Below are positions 52,251 to 60,542 of a stretch of DNA of 64,000 bases, piece by piece. Made by a program: the position numbers and the translations under genes. How positions within the stretch are numbered: position 1 is the first letter of the stretch; the number at the start of each line of letters is the position of its first letter. The notes under the pieces are model-generated. The model saw only the letters and a program-made list of their open reading frames with translations. It was not told the DNA's origin and did not search any database. Location: NCBI RefSeq assembly GCF_003057875.1, contig NZ_PYXZ01000011.1, positions 62,440-126,439 on the forward strand. The letters run 5' to 3'. This stretch comes from Nocardioides currus (GTDB lineage: Bacteria; Actinomycetota; Actinomycetes; Propionibacteriales; Nocardioidaceae).

Positions 52251-54995
52251 CTACTCCGCCACCGACGAGTAGGCGACCACACCCCGCTTGAGCGCGGCCA
52301 CCGTCTGACGGGCGGTCTTGCGCAGTGGGGTGTCGCCGGCGGCGTCGGCGACCTGGCCGGCGAGGTCGAGGAGCTGCTTCATCCAGCGCACGAAGTCGCC
52401 GGCGGCGAGGTCGGTCCCGCCGAGGACCACGTCGAGGTCGTCGCCCTCGGCCCAGCGGTAGGCGGCCCACGCGAAGCCGAGGTCGGGCTCGCGCAGGAAG
52501 TCGAGCTTGTTGTCGCGCTCCAGGGCGTCGAGCTGGCCCCACACACGCACGGTCTCGACGAGCGCCGCCTGAACCCGCCCGCCCGGGACCCGCGGCGCGG
52601 TGGCGTCGTCGGCGCGCCGCGCCTCGTAGACGAGCGACGAGAGCACCGACGCGAGCTCGGAGGGGCTCAGGTCGTCCCACAGGCCTTCGCGCAGCGACTC
52701 GGCGGCGACCAGGTCCATGTCGGTGTAGATCCGTCGCAGGTGGCGCCCGCGCTCGGTGACGGTGTCGCCCTCGAGGTAGCCCAGGGCGGTGAGCACGTTG
52801 CAGACCCGGTCGAAGGTCCGCGCCACCGTGTTGGTGCGCGACTCGACCCGACGCTTGAGCGTCTCGGCGTCGCGGCCCAGCTTGAAGGCGCGCTCGGCCC
52901 AGCGGGCGTGGTCCTCGCGCTCGGGGCACTGATGGCACGGGTGCTGCTTCAGCTTCGCGCGGAGCTCGGCGATCTCGCGGTCGACCGGGCTGTCGGCGAA
53001 GGAGTCGCGGCTCACCGCTCGGCGCGGCGGCGGCGTGAGGTCGTGGGTCTTGGACCTCAGCGCCGAGGCGAGGTCGCGGCGCATCGCCGGGTTGCGCCCG
53101 TTGAACGTCTTCGGGATCCGCATCCGGGTGATCGCCTCGACCGGAGTGGCGAAGTCGACGGGCGAGAGCCGGCGCGCCTGCCGGTCGGCGGTCAGGACGT
53201 AGGGCCGTGGCTCGTGGCCGCTGGTCCCGGGGTCGAGGACGACCGCGTAGCCGGCGAACTTGCCGTTGGGGACCATGATCACGTCGCCCGGCCTCAGCCT
53301 GGCCAGCGACGCCATCGCCTCGTCGCGTCGACCCGACCGACGTTCCCGGGCCGCGCCCTTCTCGACCTCGGAGATGCGGCGGCGCAGCGCGGCGTACTCC
53401 ATGAAGTCGCCCTGGTGGCAGGTGGCCGCCTCCTGGTAGCCCTCGAGCGCCTCCTGGGCCTTCTGCAGCTGCCGGGCGAGGCCGACGACGGCCCGGTCGG
53501 CCTGGAACTGCGCGAACGACTGCTCCAGCAGCTCGCGCGAGCGCTCCCGGCCGAACTGGTGCACCAGGTTGACCGCCATGTTGTACGACGGCCGGAAGGA
53601 GCTGCGGAGCGGATACGTGCGCGTGGAGGCGAGTCCGGCGACCTCGCGGGGGTTCATGCCGGGCTGCCAGAGGACGACGCCGTGTCCCTCGACGTCGAGT
53701 CCGCGTCGGCCGGCGCGGCCGGTGAGCTGGGTGTACTCCCCCGGCGTGATGTCGGCGTGCGTCTCGCCGTTCCACTTGGCCAGCTTCTCGATGACGACCG
53801 TGCGGGCGGGCATGTTGATGCCGAGGGCGAGGGTCTCGGTGGCGAACACGGCCTTCACCAGCCCGCGCAGGAAGAGCTCCTCGACGCAGGACTTGAAGGT
53901 CGGCAGCATGCCCGCGTGATGGGCGGCCACGCCGCGGGTCAGCCCGTCGAGGAACTCGTGGTAGCCGAGCACCTCGAGGTCGTCGTCGGGCAGGTGGCGA
54001 CAGCGCTCCTCGACGTACGCGAAGATCTCGTCGCGCTCCTCGGTCGTGGTCAGCCGCACGTTGGCTGACAGGCACTGGGTGACGGCCGCGTCGCAGCCGA
54101 CCCGCGAGAAGATGAACGTGATGGCGGGCAGCAGCCCCTCGCGGTCGAGGCGCTCGATCACCTCCACCCGGCTCGGGATCCACACGCGGCGCCCGTTGCC
54201 GACGCTGCGCGGGTTCTTGGACGAGCCCGGCTTGCCCTTGCGCGAGGAGCGCCGGTCGCGCATCAGGCGCGAGCTGGCCCAGTCGTCGCGCGCGATGCGC
54301 ACCAGCTCGTCGTTGACGGGGGCGCCCTCCTTCACGAAACCGGCGCTGGCGTCGACGTCGGAGGACGCGAACAGGTCGAAGAGCCGCTTGCCGACCATCA
54401 CGTGCTGGAACAGCGGCACCGGCCGGCGCTCCTCGACGATCGTGGTCGTGTCGCCGCGCACGGTGGCCAGCCACTCGCCGAACTCCTCGGCGTTGGACAC
54501 CGTCGCCGACAGCGAGACCAGCGTGACCGACTCGGGCAGGTGGATGATCACCTCCTCCCAGACCGCGCCGCGCATCCGGTCGGCGAGGTAGTGCACCTCG
54601 TCCATCACCACGAAGCCCAGGCCCAGGAGCGTCCGCGAGCCCGCGTAGAGCATGTTGCGCAGCACCTCGGTGGTCATCACCACGATGGGTGCCTCGCCGT
54701 TGACCACGTTGTCGCCGGTCAGCAGCCCGACCTTCTCGGGGCCGTAGCGCGCGACCAGGTCGTTGAACTTCTGGTTGCTCAGCGCCTTGATCGGCGTCGT
54801 GTAGAAGCACTTGCGCCCGGTCTCGAGGGCCAGGTGTACGGCGAACTCCCCGACGATCGTCTTGCCCGACCCGGTCGGCGCCGCGACCAGCACGCCGCGA
54901 CCGTCCTCGATCTCCCGGCAGGCGCGGGCCTGGAAGTCGTCCAGCGGGAAGTCGTAGAGGCCCGCGAAGCCCTCGTAGACGCTTGTGGTGCTCAC
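52251..54995 (-). CDS. helY: Ski2-like DEAD/DEAH RNA helicase HelY
   Basis: Superfamily 2 helicase of 914 residues, matching M. tuberculosis HelY (Rv2092c). Motifs: APTGSGKTIVGE (I), TTPIKALSNQKF (Ia), VVMDEVHYLADR (II, DEVH), SLSATVSNAEEF (III), FATETLALGINMPARTVVI (V) and QLTGRAGRRGLD (VI), with a DSHCT-type C-terminal domain and a CHQC cysteine pair around residue 690. Likely an RNA-remodelling or decay factor. Its ATG overlaps the diacylglycerol-kinase-like gene (ATGA) and it ends the long minus-strand gene block. Confidence 0.94.
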   Translation of the reverse strand: MSTTSVYEGFAGLYDFPLDDFQARACREIEDGRGVLVAAPTGSGKTIVGEFAVHLALETGRKCFYTTPIKALSNQKFNDLVARYGPEKVGLLTGDNVVNGEAPIVVMTTEVLRNMLYAGSRTLLGLGFVVMDEVHYLADRMRGAVWEEVIIHLPESVTLVSLSATVSNAEEFGEWLATVRGDTTTIVEERRPVPLFQHVMVGKRLFDLFASSDVDASAGFVKEGAPVNDELVRIARDDWASSRLMRDRRSSRKGKPGSSKNPRSVGNGRRVWIPSRVEVIERLDREGLLPAITFIFSRVGCDAAVTQCLSANVRLTTTEERDEIFAYVEERCRHLPDDDLEVLGYHEFLDGLTRGVAAHHAGMLPTFKSCVEELFLRGLVKAVFATETLALGINMPARTVVIEKLAKWNGETHADITPGEYTQLTGRAGRRGLDVEGHGVVLWQPGMNPREVAGLASTRTYPLRSSFRPSYNMAVNLVHQFGRERSRELLEQSFAQFQADRAVVGLARQLQKAQEALEGYQEAATCHQGDFMEYAALRRRISEVEKGAARERRSGRRDEAMASLARLRPGDVIMVPNGKFAGYAVVLDPGTSGHEPRPYVLTADRQARRLSPVDFATPVEAITRMRIPKTFNGRNPAMRRDLASALRSKTHDLTPPPRRAVSRDSFADSPVDREIAELRAKLKQHPCHQCPEREDHARWAERAFKLGRDAETLKRRVESRTNTVARTFDRVCNVLTALGYLEGDTVTERGRHLRRIYTDMDLVAAESLREGLWDDLSPSELASVLSSLVYEARRADDATAPRVPGGRVQAALVETVRVWGQLDALERDNKLDFLREPDLGFAWAAYRWAEGDDLDVVLGGTDLAAGDFVRWMKQLLDLAGQVADAAGDTPLRKTARQTVAALKRGVVAYSSVAE

Positions 54996-55864
54996 GCGAA
55001 CACCACCAGCGACGCGGGCTCACAGGTCACGGTCAGGGGCAGCGCCCCGAACCGTTCCCCGTCCGCGTAGGACACCACCCCCGGGGCTGCCACGGTCACG
55101 CTGCGGACCCGGTGGTGCTCGTACTCCGCCACGCTCGTGTGGGTGCCGGAGAACAGCTTGGGGTAGGTGCGCACCAGCTTGGGCTTGGTCATGCTGCTGA
55201 TGATGACGACATCGAGCAAGCCGTCGTCGAGCAGGGCCCCCTCGGTGATGCGGAGGCCACCGCCGTACGACGTCCCGTTGCCGACCGCGACGAGCATCGC
55301 GTCCCGTCGCAGGGCGACCCCGTCGAGGTCGAGCGTGAACGGCAGCGGCCTGAACGTCCGCAGCTCGAGGAGCGTGGCGAGGTTGTAGCGCATCTGTCCC
55401 CGGGGCCAGGTCATGTCGTTGGCCCGCTCGTTGACGATGGCGTCGAAGCCGGCCGCGAGGACCGTGACGAACCAGCGCGAGCCGGAGCGAGCCAGGTCGA
55501 CCGTGCGGGTGTGCGAGCCGATGACGCGGTCGGCGGCGGCGAGGGGATCGGCACGGGGCAGGTCGAAGTAGCGGGCGACGTCGTTGCCGGTGCCGGCCGG
55601 GATGATGCCGAGCGGGATGCCGGTGCCGGCCAGCACCTGGGTCGCCAGGTGCACGAGCCCGTCGCCCCCGCAGACGACCAGCGAGTCGACCCCGTCGGCG
55701 ACGCTGGCGCGGGCCAGGTCGAGGGCCTCGTCCGCGTCACGCCCCTCGAGGTTGCGCACGACCAGCCCCGCGTCGCGCAGGCGGTCCAGGGCGGTCTGGC
55801 GGTAGCGCGCGCCCTTGCCCCTGCCCGACGTGGGGTTGGTGAGGAGGGCGATCTCGCGGGCCAT
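54992..55864 (-). CDS. Diacylglycerol kinase family lipid kinase
   Basis: DgkB/YegS-type lipid kinase, 290 residues. Seen: IALLTNPTSGRGKG, VCGGDGLVHLATQVLAGTGIPLGIIPAGTGNDVARYF (the GGDG and GTGND nucleotide motifs), and LAVGNGTSYGGGLRITEGALLDDGLLDVVI in pieces for the metal-binding C-terminal half. It would recycle diacylglycerol to phosphatidate or phosphorylate a related lipid. Minus-strand TAGGGT lies 6 nt before the ATG (leaderless), so it has its own promoter within the block, and its stop overlaps the helY ATG by 4 nt. Confidence 0.94.
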   Translation of the reverse strand: MAREIALLTNPTSGRGKGARYRQTALDRLRDAGLVVRNLEGRDADEALDLARASVADGVDSLVVCGGDGLVHLATQVLAGTGIPLGIIPAGTGNDVARYFDLPRADPLAAADRVIGSHTRTVDLARSGSRWFVTVLAAGFDAIVNERANDMTWPRGQMRYNLATLLELRTFRPLPFTLDLDGVALRRDAMLVAVGNGTSYGGGLRITEGALLDDGLLDVVIISSMTKPKLVRTYPKLFSGTHTSVAEYEHHRVRSVTVAAPGVVSYADGERFGALPLTVTCEPASLVVFA

Positions 55865-55883
55865 GTCGCGACCCTATCCAGCG

Positions 55884-56294
55884 TCAGCGACGACCCCGCC
55901 TGTCCGCGCCGATGCGGAGCAGAGCAGCCATCCGGTCGGGCGATCCGCCCACGGCCCGCGCCAGCCGGGCGAGGGCGTCGAGGACGCGATCGGCGTCGAA
56001 ACGGGTGCCAGGCACGGCGAGCACCAGCCGATCGGCGTACGACCCGAGGAGCACCTGGTCGTGCTTCCACGCCTGGTGGGCACGCAACCGCGACGCGTCG
56101 TCGGTGACCGGCACGGGGTAGGCCTCGTCGACCGCCAGGAGGTCGCAGGCCAGGACCGAGTCCTCCACCACCAGCCGGCCGGGGACGAGGTGTCCGGACC
56201 GGAGCCCCTCGTCGGCGTGCCAGACGACCTCGCCGACGCCGAGCCACTCGGGCAGGTCGAAGGGATCGACGTCGATGATCGGCGTGGGATCCAT
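55884..56294 (-). CDS. Conserved hypothetical protein between tatC and dgk
   Basis: A 136-residue soluble protein, beginning MDPTPIIDVDPFDLPEWLG and containing VVWHADEGLRSGHLVPGRLV, CDLLAVDEAYPVPVTDD and a C-terminal helix FDADRVLDALARLARAVGG. No domain is recognised. Minus-strand CACAGT lies 7 nt before the ATG, so translation is leaderless and the frame is well supported; codon use matches the neighbours. It sits 38 bp after tatC. The long open frame continuing upstream is a shadow of tatC and was excluded. The function is unknown. Confidence 0.75.
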   Translation of the reverse strand: MDPTPIIDVDPFDLPEWLGVGEVVWHADEGLRSGHLVPGRLVVEDSVLACDLLAVDEAYPVPVTDDASRLRAHQAWKHDQVLLGSYADRLVLAVPGTRFDADRVLDALARLARAVGGSPDRMAALLRIGADRRGRR

Positions 56295-56332
56295 GCCGGT
56301 CACTGTGTCAGATGGACGACGGCTCGTCGGGG

Positions 56333-57172
56333 TCAGATGGACGACAGCTCGTCGGGCGAGAGCCCCGCGTTGGCCTTGGCGGCGGCCCGGCGACGGTCGT
56401 TCCACCGGGCGATGAGCTCGGAGATGAAGAACAGCAGCACCATCGGCACGGCCATGAAGGTCATCGTGAACGGGTCGGCCGACGGGGTCGCGACGGCCGC
56501 GAAGATGAAGATGCCGACGATGATCCACGGCCGGTGGGCACCGAGAGCCTTGCCCGACACGACGCCGGCCAGGTTGAGCATCACCACGAAGACCGGGATC
56601 TCGAAGGCGAGGCCGAACACCAGCAGGGTGCGCGTGAAGAACTGGAGATACTCGTTGAAGTCGACGAGGTTGAGGAGGTCCTCGGGGTTGAAGCCGATCA
56701 GCACCTCGAGGCCCTTGGGCAGCGTGACGTAGCCCAGCACGATGCCCACCAGGAACAACGGGCCGGCGACCGCGGCGAAGACCCGCGACCACTTGCGCTC
56801 GTTGGGGTGCAGGCCCGGGAGGATGAACGCCCAGATCTGGTAGAGCCAGAACGGCGCGGTCGCCACGATCGAGGTGAAGCCGCAGAGCTTCAGCCACAGC
56901 ATCAGGCCGCCGCCGGCCCCGCTCGTGGTGGACTGCGTCGTGCCCGCGGGCAGCGCGTCCTTGGCCTGCTGGTAGGGCCCGCTGACGAACTCGTAGAGGT
57001 CGTAGCGGAAGTAGAGCGCGATGGCGAGGCCGATGATGATGAACGTCCCGGCACGCAGGACGCGGCCGCGCAGCTCACGCAGGTGGTCGCCCAGCGCCAT
57101 CTGGCCGCCGGGGCCTACGGCCTGGGCGGGCTTGGTCGAGTAGAGACGGATGAACCGTCCGGCGAGGCTCAC
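56333..57172 (-). CDS. tatC: Twin-arginine translocase subunit TatC
   Basis: Core receptor subunit of the Tat protein exporter, 279 residues with six hydrophobic helices. The N-terminal MALGDHLRELRGRVLRAG carries the conserved H-L-x-E-L-R motif that binds twin-arginine signals; a conserved Phe-rich periplasmic loop and PWIIVGIFIFAAVATPSADPFT before the last helices are also diagnostic. A 25-residue N-terminal extension precedes the first motif. It lies 24 bp after tatA; no tatB is seen here. Acts with TatA at the cytoplasmic membrane. Confidence 0.96.
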   Translation of the reverse strand: MSLAGRFIRLYSTKPAQAVGPGGQMALGDHLRELRGRVLRAGTFIIIGLAIALYFRYDLYEFVSGPYQQAKDALPAGTTQSTTSGAGGGLMLWLKLCGFTSIVATAPFWLYQIWAFILPGLHPNERKWSRVFAAVAGPLFLVGIVLGYVTLPKGLEVLIGFNPEDLLNLVDFNEYLQFFTRTLLVFGLAFEIPVFVVMLNLAGVVSGKALGAHRPWIIVGIFIFAAVATPSADPFTMTFMAVPMVLLFFISELIARWNDRRRAAAKANAGLSPDELSSI

Positions 57173-57196
57173 CGAGGTCTGGTCGTGGCGCCCGGC

Positions 57197-57502
57197 TCAG
57201 CCGGTGTGCTTGTCGGTGCGGGGCTGGGGGTCGACCACCGGATCGACGACCGGATCGACGACCGGATCGACGACGGGGTCGACGGCGGACTGCTGCGTCG
57301 GGGGCAGCTCGGGGGCCAGTGGCGCCGGCTTGTCGTCCTCGTCGTCACGCAGGCCCTTGGTCTCGGTCTTGAAGATCCGCAGCGCCTGACCGGTGCCGCG
57401 CGCCAGCTCAGGAAGCTTCGCGGCACCGAAGACGAGCACCACGATCGCGAGGATGACCAGCCATTCCGCACCCTGCGGCATACCGATCAGCGGGTTGATC
57501 AT
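57197..57502 (-). CDS. tatA: Twin-arginine translocase subunit TatA with repeated tail
   Basis: A 101-residue TatA: one transmembrane helix WLVILAIVVLVFGAAKLPEL, the F-G-x-x-K-L-P hinge, an amphipathic helix ARGTGQALRIFKTETKG, then a charged tail. The tail contains four Val-Val-Asp-Pro-like units from a 12-bp tandem repeat, not part of the usual family. It forms the pore-forming oligomer with TatC encoded just downstream. A GGGAGC sequence lies 6 nt before the ATG. It follows pafC by 34 bp, as in mycobacteria. Confidence 0.95.
   Translation of the reverse strand: MINPLIGMPQGAEWLVILAIVVLVFGAAKLPELARGTGQALRIFKTETKGLRDDEDDKPAPLAPELPPTQQSAVDPVVDPVVDPVVDPVVDPQPRTDKHTG
57229..57276. repeat. 12-bp tandem repeat in the tatA tail
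   Basis: Four units close to GATCGACGACCG, encoding Val-Val-Asp-Pro units on the minus strand. In frame, so length variation would be tolerated. Confidence 0.85.
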
Positions 57503-57536
57503 GAAGAGCTCCCAAAGTCGAGGTTGTCTGCGTCGT

Positions 57537-58529
57537 TCATCCTACGCCGGGCACCTCATAGAGGCTGAGCGCCGCCCGTGCACTCGCTGTGAACGACTCG
57601 GCGAAGTCGCGCGGCTCGAGGACCTCGGCGTGCGGGGCGATGCGGAAGAGCAGCTGGTGCAGCCACGCCTCGCTCGCCACGTCGAGGACCACGTCGAGGG
57701 CGCCGTCCGGGCCGGGCGTCGAGGAGACGACCGGGTAGTACTCCGGCACCCACTGCGCCTCGGGCGCGAGGCGGAGCGTGACCGGCACGGTCTCCCCGTC
57801 GCCGCTGAACCAGCCGCCGCTCAGGTCGCGCGGCTCGGCGGCCCGCTCCGTGACGGGGTCGGGCAGCTCGCTCGCGACCACGATCCGGTCGAGGCGGAAG
57901 GCGCGGTCGGCGTTGGCGGTGTGGCACCAGGCGTCGAGGTACGTCGCGTCGCCGACCCGGGTGATCGCCCGCGGCTCCACGACGCGCGTGGACTGGTCGT
58001 CCCGGCTCGGCACGTAGTAGGAGATCTCGAGCTGCCGACCGCGCTCGATCGCCCCCTGGAGCACCGGGAGCAGCTCGGCGCTCGGGGTCTCGTCGGCCTC
58101 GACGTGGATCTGCTGCGCGGCCGTCGCGGCACCCGCCGCCTCGAGCTTGGACAGGGTCCGGGCGACGACCTCCCGCGTCTCGGCCGAGGTGCTCTGCTCG
58201 AGCGCCCGCAGCGCGACCACCAGGGCCGCGGCCTCGGACGGACCGAACCGCACGGGCCGGGCGAGGTAGTCGGCGTTGTCGACGCGGATGATCCCCTCGC
58301 CCTCGAGGGCGTCGAGGTCGACGTTGATCAGGTCGTCGGGGAACCCCCCGGGCAGCCCGCACATGAAGAGCACGCGCAGGTCCTTGTCGAGCTGCGCGAC
58401 GTCGACACCGAGCACCGCGGCGGCCTCGGAGATCCGCACCTCGCCGCGCTGGTGGAGGTAGGGCACGAGTGCCAGCAGCCGCCCGACCTGCTCGCGGGCC
58501 GCGTGCACCACGGGCTTCGGCGCGCTCAT
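57537..58529 (-). CDS. pafC: WYL-domain regulator PafC
   Basis: Subunit of the PafBC heterodimer, the LexA-independent DNA-damage activator. The protein has 330 residues: N-terminal winged HTH (REQVGRLLALVPYLHQRGEV, AAAVLGVDVAQLDKDLRVLFMCG), a middle WYL domain (LEISYYVPSRDDQSTRVVEPRAITRVGDATYLDAWCH in parts) and a C-terminal WCX domain ending LYEVPGVG. The ATG overlaps the pafB stop (ATGA), so the two are produced together, as expected for a heterodimer. Gene order pafB-pafC-tatA-tatC equals that of M. tuberculosis. Confidence 0.95.
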   Translation of the reverse strand: MSAPKPVVHAAREQVGRLLALVPYLHQRGEVRISEAAAVLGVDVAQLDKDLRVLFMCGLPGGFPDDLINVDLDALEGEGIIRVDNADYLARPVRFGPSEAAALVVALRALEQSTSAETREVVARTLSKLEAAGAATAAQQIHVEADETPSAELLPVLQGAIERGRQLEISYYVPSRDDQSTRVVEPRAITRVGDATYLDAWCHTANADRAFRLDRIVVASELPDPVTERAAEPRDLSGGWFSGDGETVPVTLRLAPEAQWVPEYYPVVSSTPGPDGALDVVLDVASEAWLHQLLFRIAPHAEVLEPRDFAESFTASARAALSLYEVPGVG

Positions 58530-59497
58530 CGCGCGACCCCGCCCAGCCGGGCGACGATCTCGTCGCGCAGCTCGGCCGGTCCCTCGACGAGGGCGGTGGC
58601 GCCCAGGGCGAGCACCGCGTTGACCAGGTCACGCAGCTGGCCGCTGACCGTGAGCCGGTCCCACTCGGACGCGTCGTCGGGCCCCGTCACGTCCGCCTCG
58701 ACGGCGCTCGCCGTCCGGCGCAGGGCGACGCCGGCGCGTTGCCGCACCAGCACCGTCGCCTCGATGTCGGGCGTGCTGTGGACCAGGCGCTGGGCGATCG
58801 CCTGGACGTCGGTGCCGACCGGGACGTCGTACGCCGCGGAGCGACCGGTCAGGGACACCTTGCCCTGCACCCGGGAGAGCCGGAAGACGCGCTCGGCCTG
58901 GCGGTCGAGGTCGTGGCCCACGACGTACCAACGACCGGACGAGCGGACCACGCCCCACGGCTGGAGGCGGCGTGAGGTCGTCTCGGCCCCGGGGCGGCGG
59001 TAGTCGAAGGTGATGACGCGGCGCTTCTGGGTGGCCTCCCAGCAGGCGTCGAAGGCCGGCTCCTCGGCGCGCAGGCTGGGCGGGACCAGGTCGAGACGGC
59101 TGGTGTCGACCTCCACCCCCTGCGCAGCCAGCTTGCGCATGGCCTCGGTGGTGGCGCGCGCCAGGGTGGCCTGCTCCCAGGCGCGGGCGGCGATGCCGAG
59201 CACGGCCGCCTCGTCGGCCTCGAACCTGATCTCGGGCAGCGACGAGGTGTCGGGCGAGATGCGATAGCCCGGCTCGTCGTCGAAGTAGCTGTCGAGCGAG
59301 CCGACCTCGATCACCACGCCGAGCTCGCGCAGGTCCTCCTTGTCGCGCTCGAAGGCCTTCTCGAAAGCCTCGAGGCCCTTGGCGTCGTCCCCGTAGTCGC
59401 CGTAGTGGGCGCGCCGGATGTCCTGCTTGGAGACGAAGCGGGTCTGGGCGAGCAGCATGATGTAGAGGTTGAGCAACCGCTCGGACTTCTCCGCCAT
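58526..59497 (-). CDS. pafB: WYL-domain regulator PafB
   Basis: Partner of PafC, 323 residues. The N-terminal HTH is SERLLNLYIMLLAQTRFVSKQDIRR with FERDKEDLRELGVVIEVGSL; the WYL domain includes ITFDYRRPGAETTSRRLQPWGVVRSSGRWYVVGHDLDR in pieces (the W-Y and related positions intact), and a WCX tail follows. PafBC switches on many repair genes after DNA damage in mycobacteria; the window has other repair genes that could be targets, but no PafBC site was confirmed. It starts 17 bp after the FKBP-like gene. Confidence 0.95.
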   Translation of the reverse strand: MAEKSERLLNLYIMLLAQTRFVSKQDIRRAHYGDYGDDAKGLEAFEKAFERDKEDLRELGVVIEVGSLDSYFDDEPGYRISPDTSSLPEIRFEADEAAVLGIAARAWEQATLARATTEAMRKLAAQGVEVDTSRLDLVPPSLRAEEPAFDACWEATQKRRVITFDYRRPGAETTSRRLQPWGVVRSSGRWYVVGHDLDRQAERVFRLSRVQGKVSLTGRSAAYDVPVGTDVQAIAQRLVHSTPDIEATVLVRQRAGVALRRTASAVEADVTGPDDASEWDRLTVSGQLRDLVNAVLALGATALVEGPAELRDEIVARLGGVAR

Positions 59498-59513
59498 GCT
59501 GCCGCCCGTCCGC

Positions 59514-60464
59514 TCAGGCCGCGGCGAGGATGTCGACGACGAAGAAGAGCGTGTCGGTGCCCTTGATCCCGGCGCTCTCGTTGCCCTTGTCGCCGTATCC
59601 GTCGGCGGGCGGGATCGAGAGGATCACGCGGGAGCCGACGGTCTTGCCGACCAGCTCCTTGTCCCAGCCGGGCACGACGCTGCCGACGCCGATCGGGAAC
59701 GACGTCGGGTCCTTGGAGTAGGACTCGTCGAAGGGCTTCTTGGCGTCGTAGACCTGGCCGAGGTAGTTGACGGCGATGGTCTGCCCGCTCTTGACGACCG
59801 GGCCGTCGCCCTTGACCAGCGTGGTGTCGAGCAGGTTCTTGCTCGGCTTGTTGGCGTCGGCGAAGTCGAAGCCGGTGATCGTGCCGTCGGTCTCCACCAG
59901 GCTGGGCGCCCACTTGGCCGGCTCGCGCTCCTCGCCGGAGGGCTCGTCGCCGACCTTGGCGAGCACGTCGACGACGAAGACGATGCCGTCCTTGTTGCCG
60001 ATGTTGAGCTGGGGGTTGCCGCCCTCGCCGAAGGCGTCCTCGGCGCTCGCGGCCACGGCGACGCGGGAGCCGACCTTCTGGCCCTCCAGCGCCTTCTTGA
60101 ACGGCTCGGAGACGTCGCCGATCAGCAGCTGCGGCGCCTTGGACTCATAGCTGCTGTAGGCCTCGTCCTCGGTGTAGCCGTTGCCGATCCAGATGTGGGC
60201 CAGGGCGCCGTCGCCCGACTCGATCGTGTCGCCGTCGCCCTCGGTGATGACGTCAGTCTCGATGTCCTTCGGGTCGACCTGACCCTTCCACGACACCTTC
60301 GGGGCCTTGCCCACGTCGCCGCTGATGCTGACGTTGTCCAGCCCGACGCCCGCGTCGGAGGAGTCGTCGGAGCCGCAGGCGGTCAGCGACAGCCCGGTGA
60401 GGACGAGGACGCCGGTCGCGGCGATGAGCCTCGTGTGCGGGCGGGTGCGGCTGGAGCGAGACAC
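59514..60464 (-). CDS. FKBP-type peptidyl-prolyl isomerase lipoprotein
   Basis: A 316-residue exported isomerase. The signal peptide ends in lipobox LTAC near residue 30, followed by an Asp/Ser stretch. Two FKBP-like domains follow: a degenerate one (about residues 50-175, GDTIESGDGALAHIWIGNGY, PFKKALEGQKVGSRVAVA) and a typical one (190-316) with VVKSGQTIAVNYLGQVYD, FDESYSKDP, VPGWDKELVGKTVGSRVILSIPP and DTLFFVVDIL. GTG at 60464 is preceded by AGGTGA; a minus-strand TAGGGT (60512-60507) is a likely -10. It is inserted between pafA and pafB. Confidence 0.92.
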   Translation of the reverse strand: MSRSSRTRPHTRLIAATGVLVLTGLSLTACGSDDSSDAGVGLDNVSISGDVGKAPKVSWKGQVDPKDIETDVITEGDGDTIESGDGALAHIWIGNGYTEDEAYSSYESKAPQLLIGDVSEPFKKALEGQKVGSRVAVAASAEDAFGEGGNPQLNIGNKDGIVFVVDVLAKVGDEPSGEEREPAKWAPSLVETDGTITGFDFADANKPSKNLLDTTLVKGDGPVVKSGQTIAVNYLGQVYDAKKPFDESYSKDPTSFPIGVGSVVPGWDKELVGKTVGSRVILSIPPADGYGDKGNESAGIKGTDTLFFVVDILAAA

Positions 60465-60542
60465 GATGAAGTCACCTGTTCGTTGGAAGTGCAGGACGGC
60501 GCGGACACCCTATCCGGCCACTCTGAGCCGGACCTGAAGACC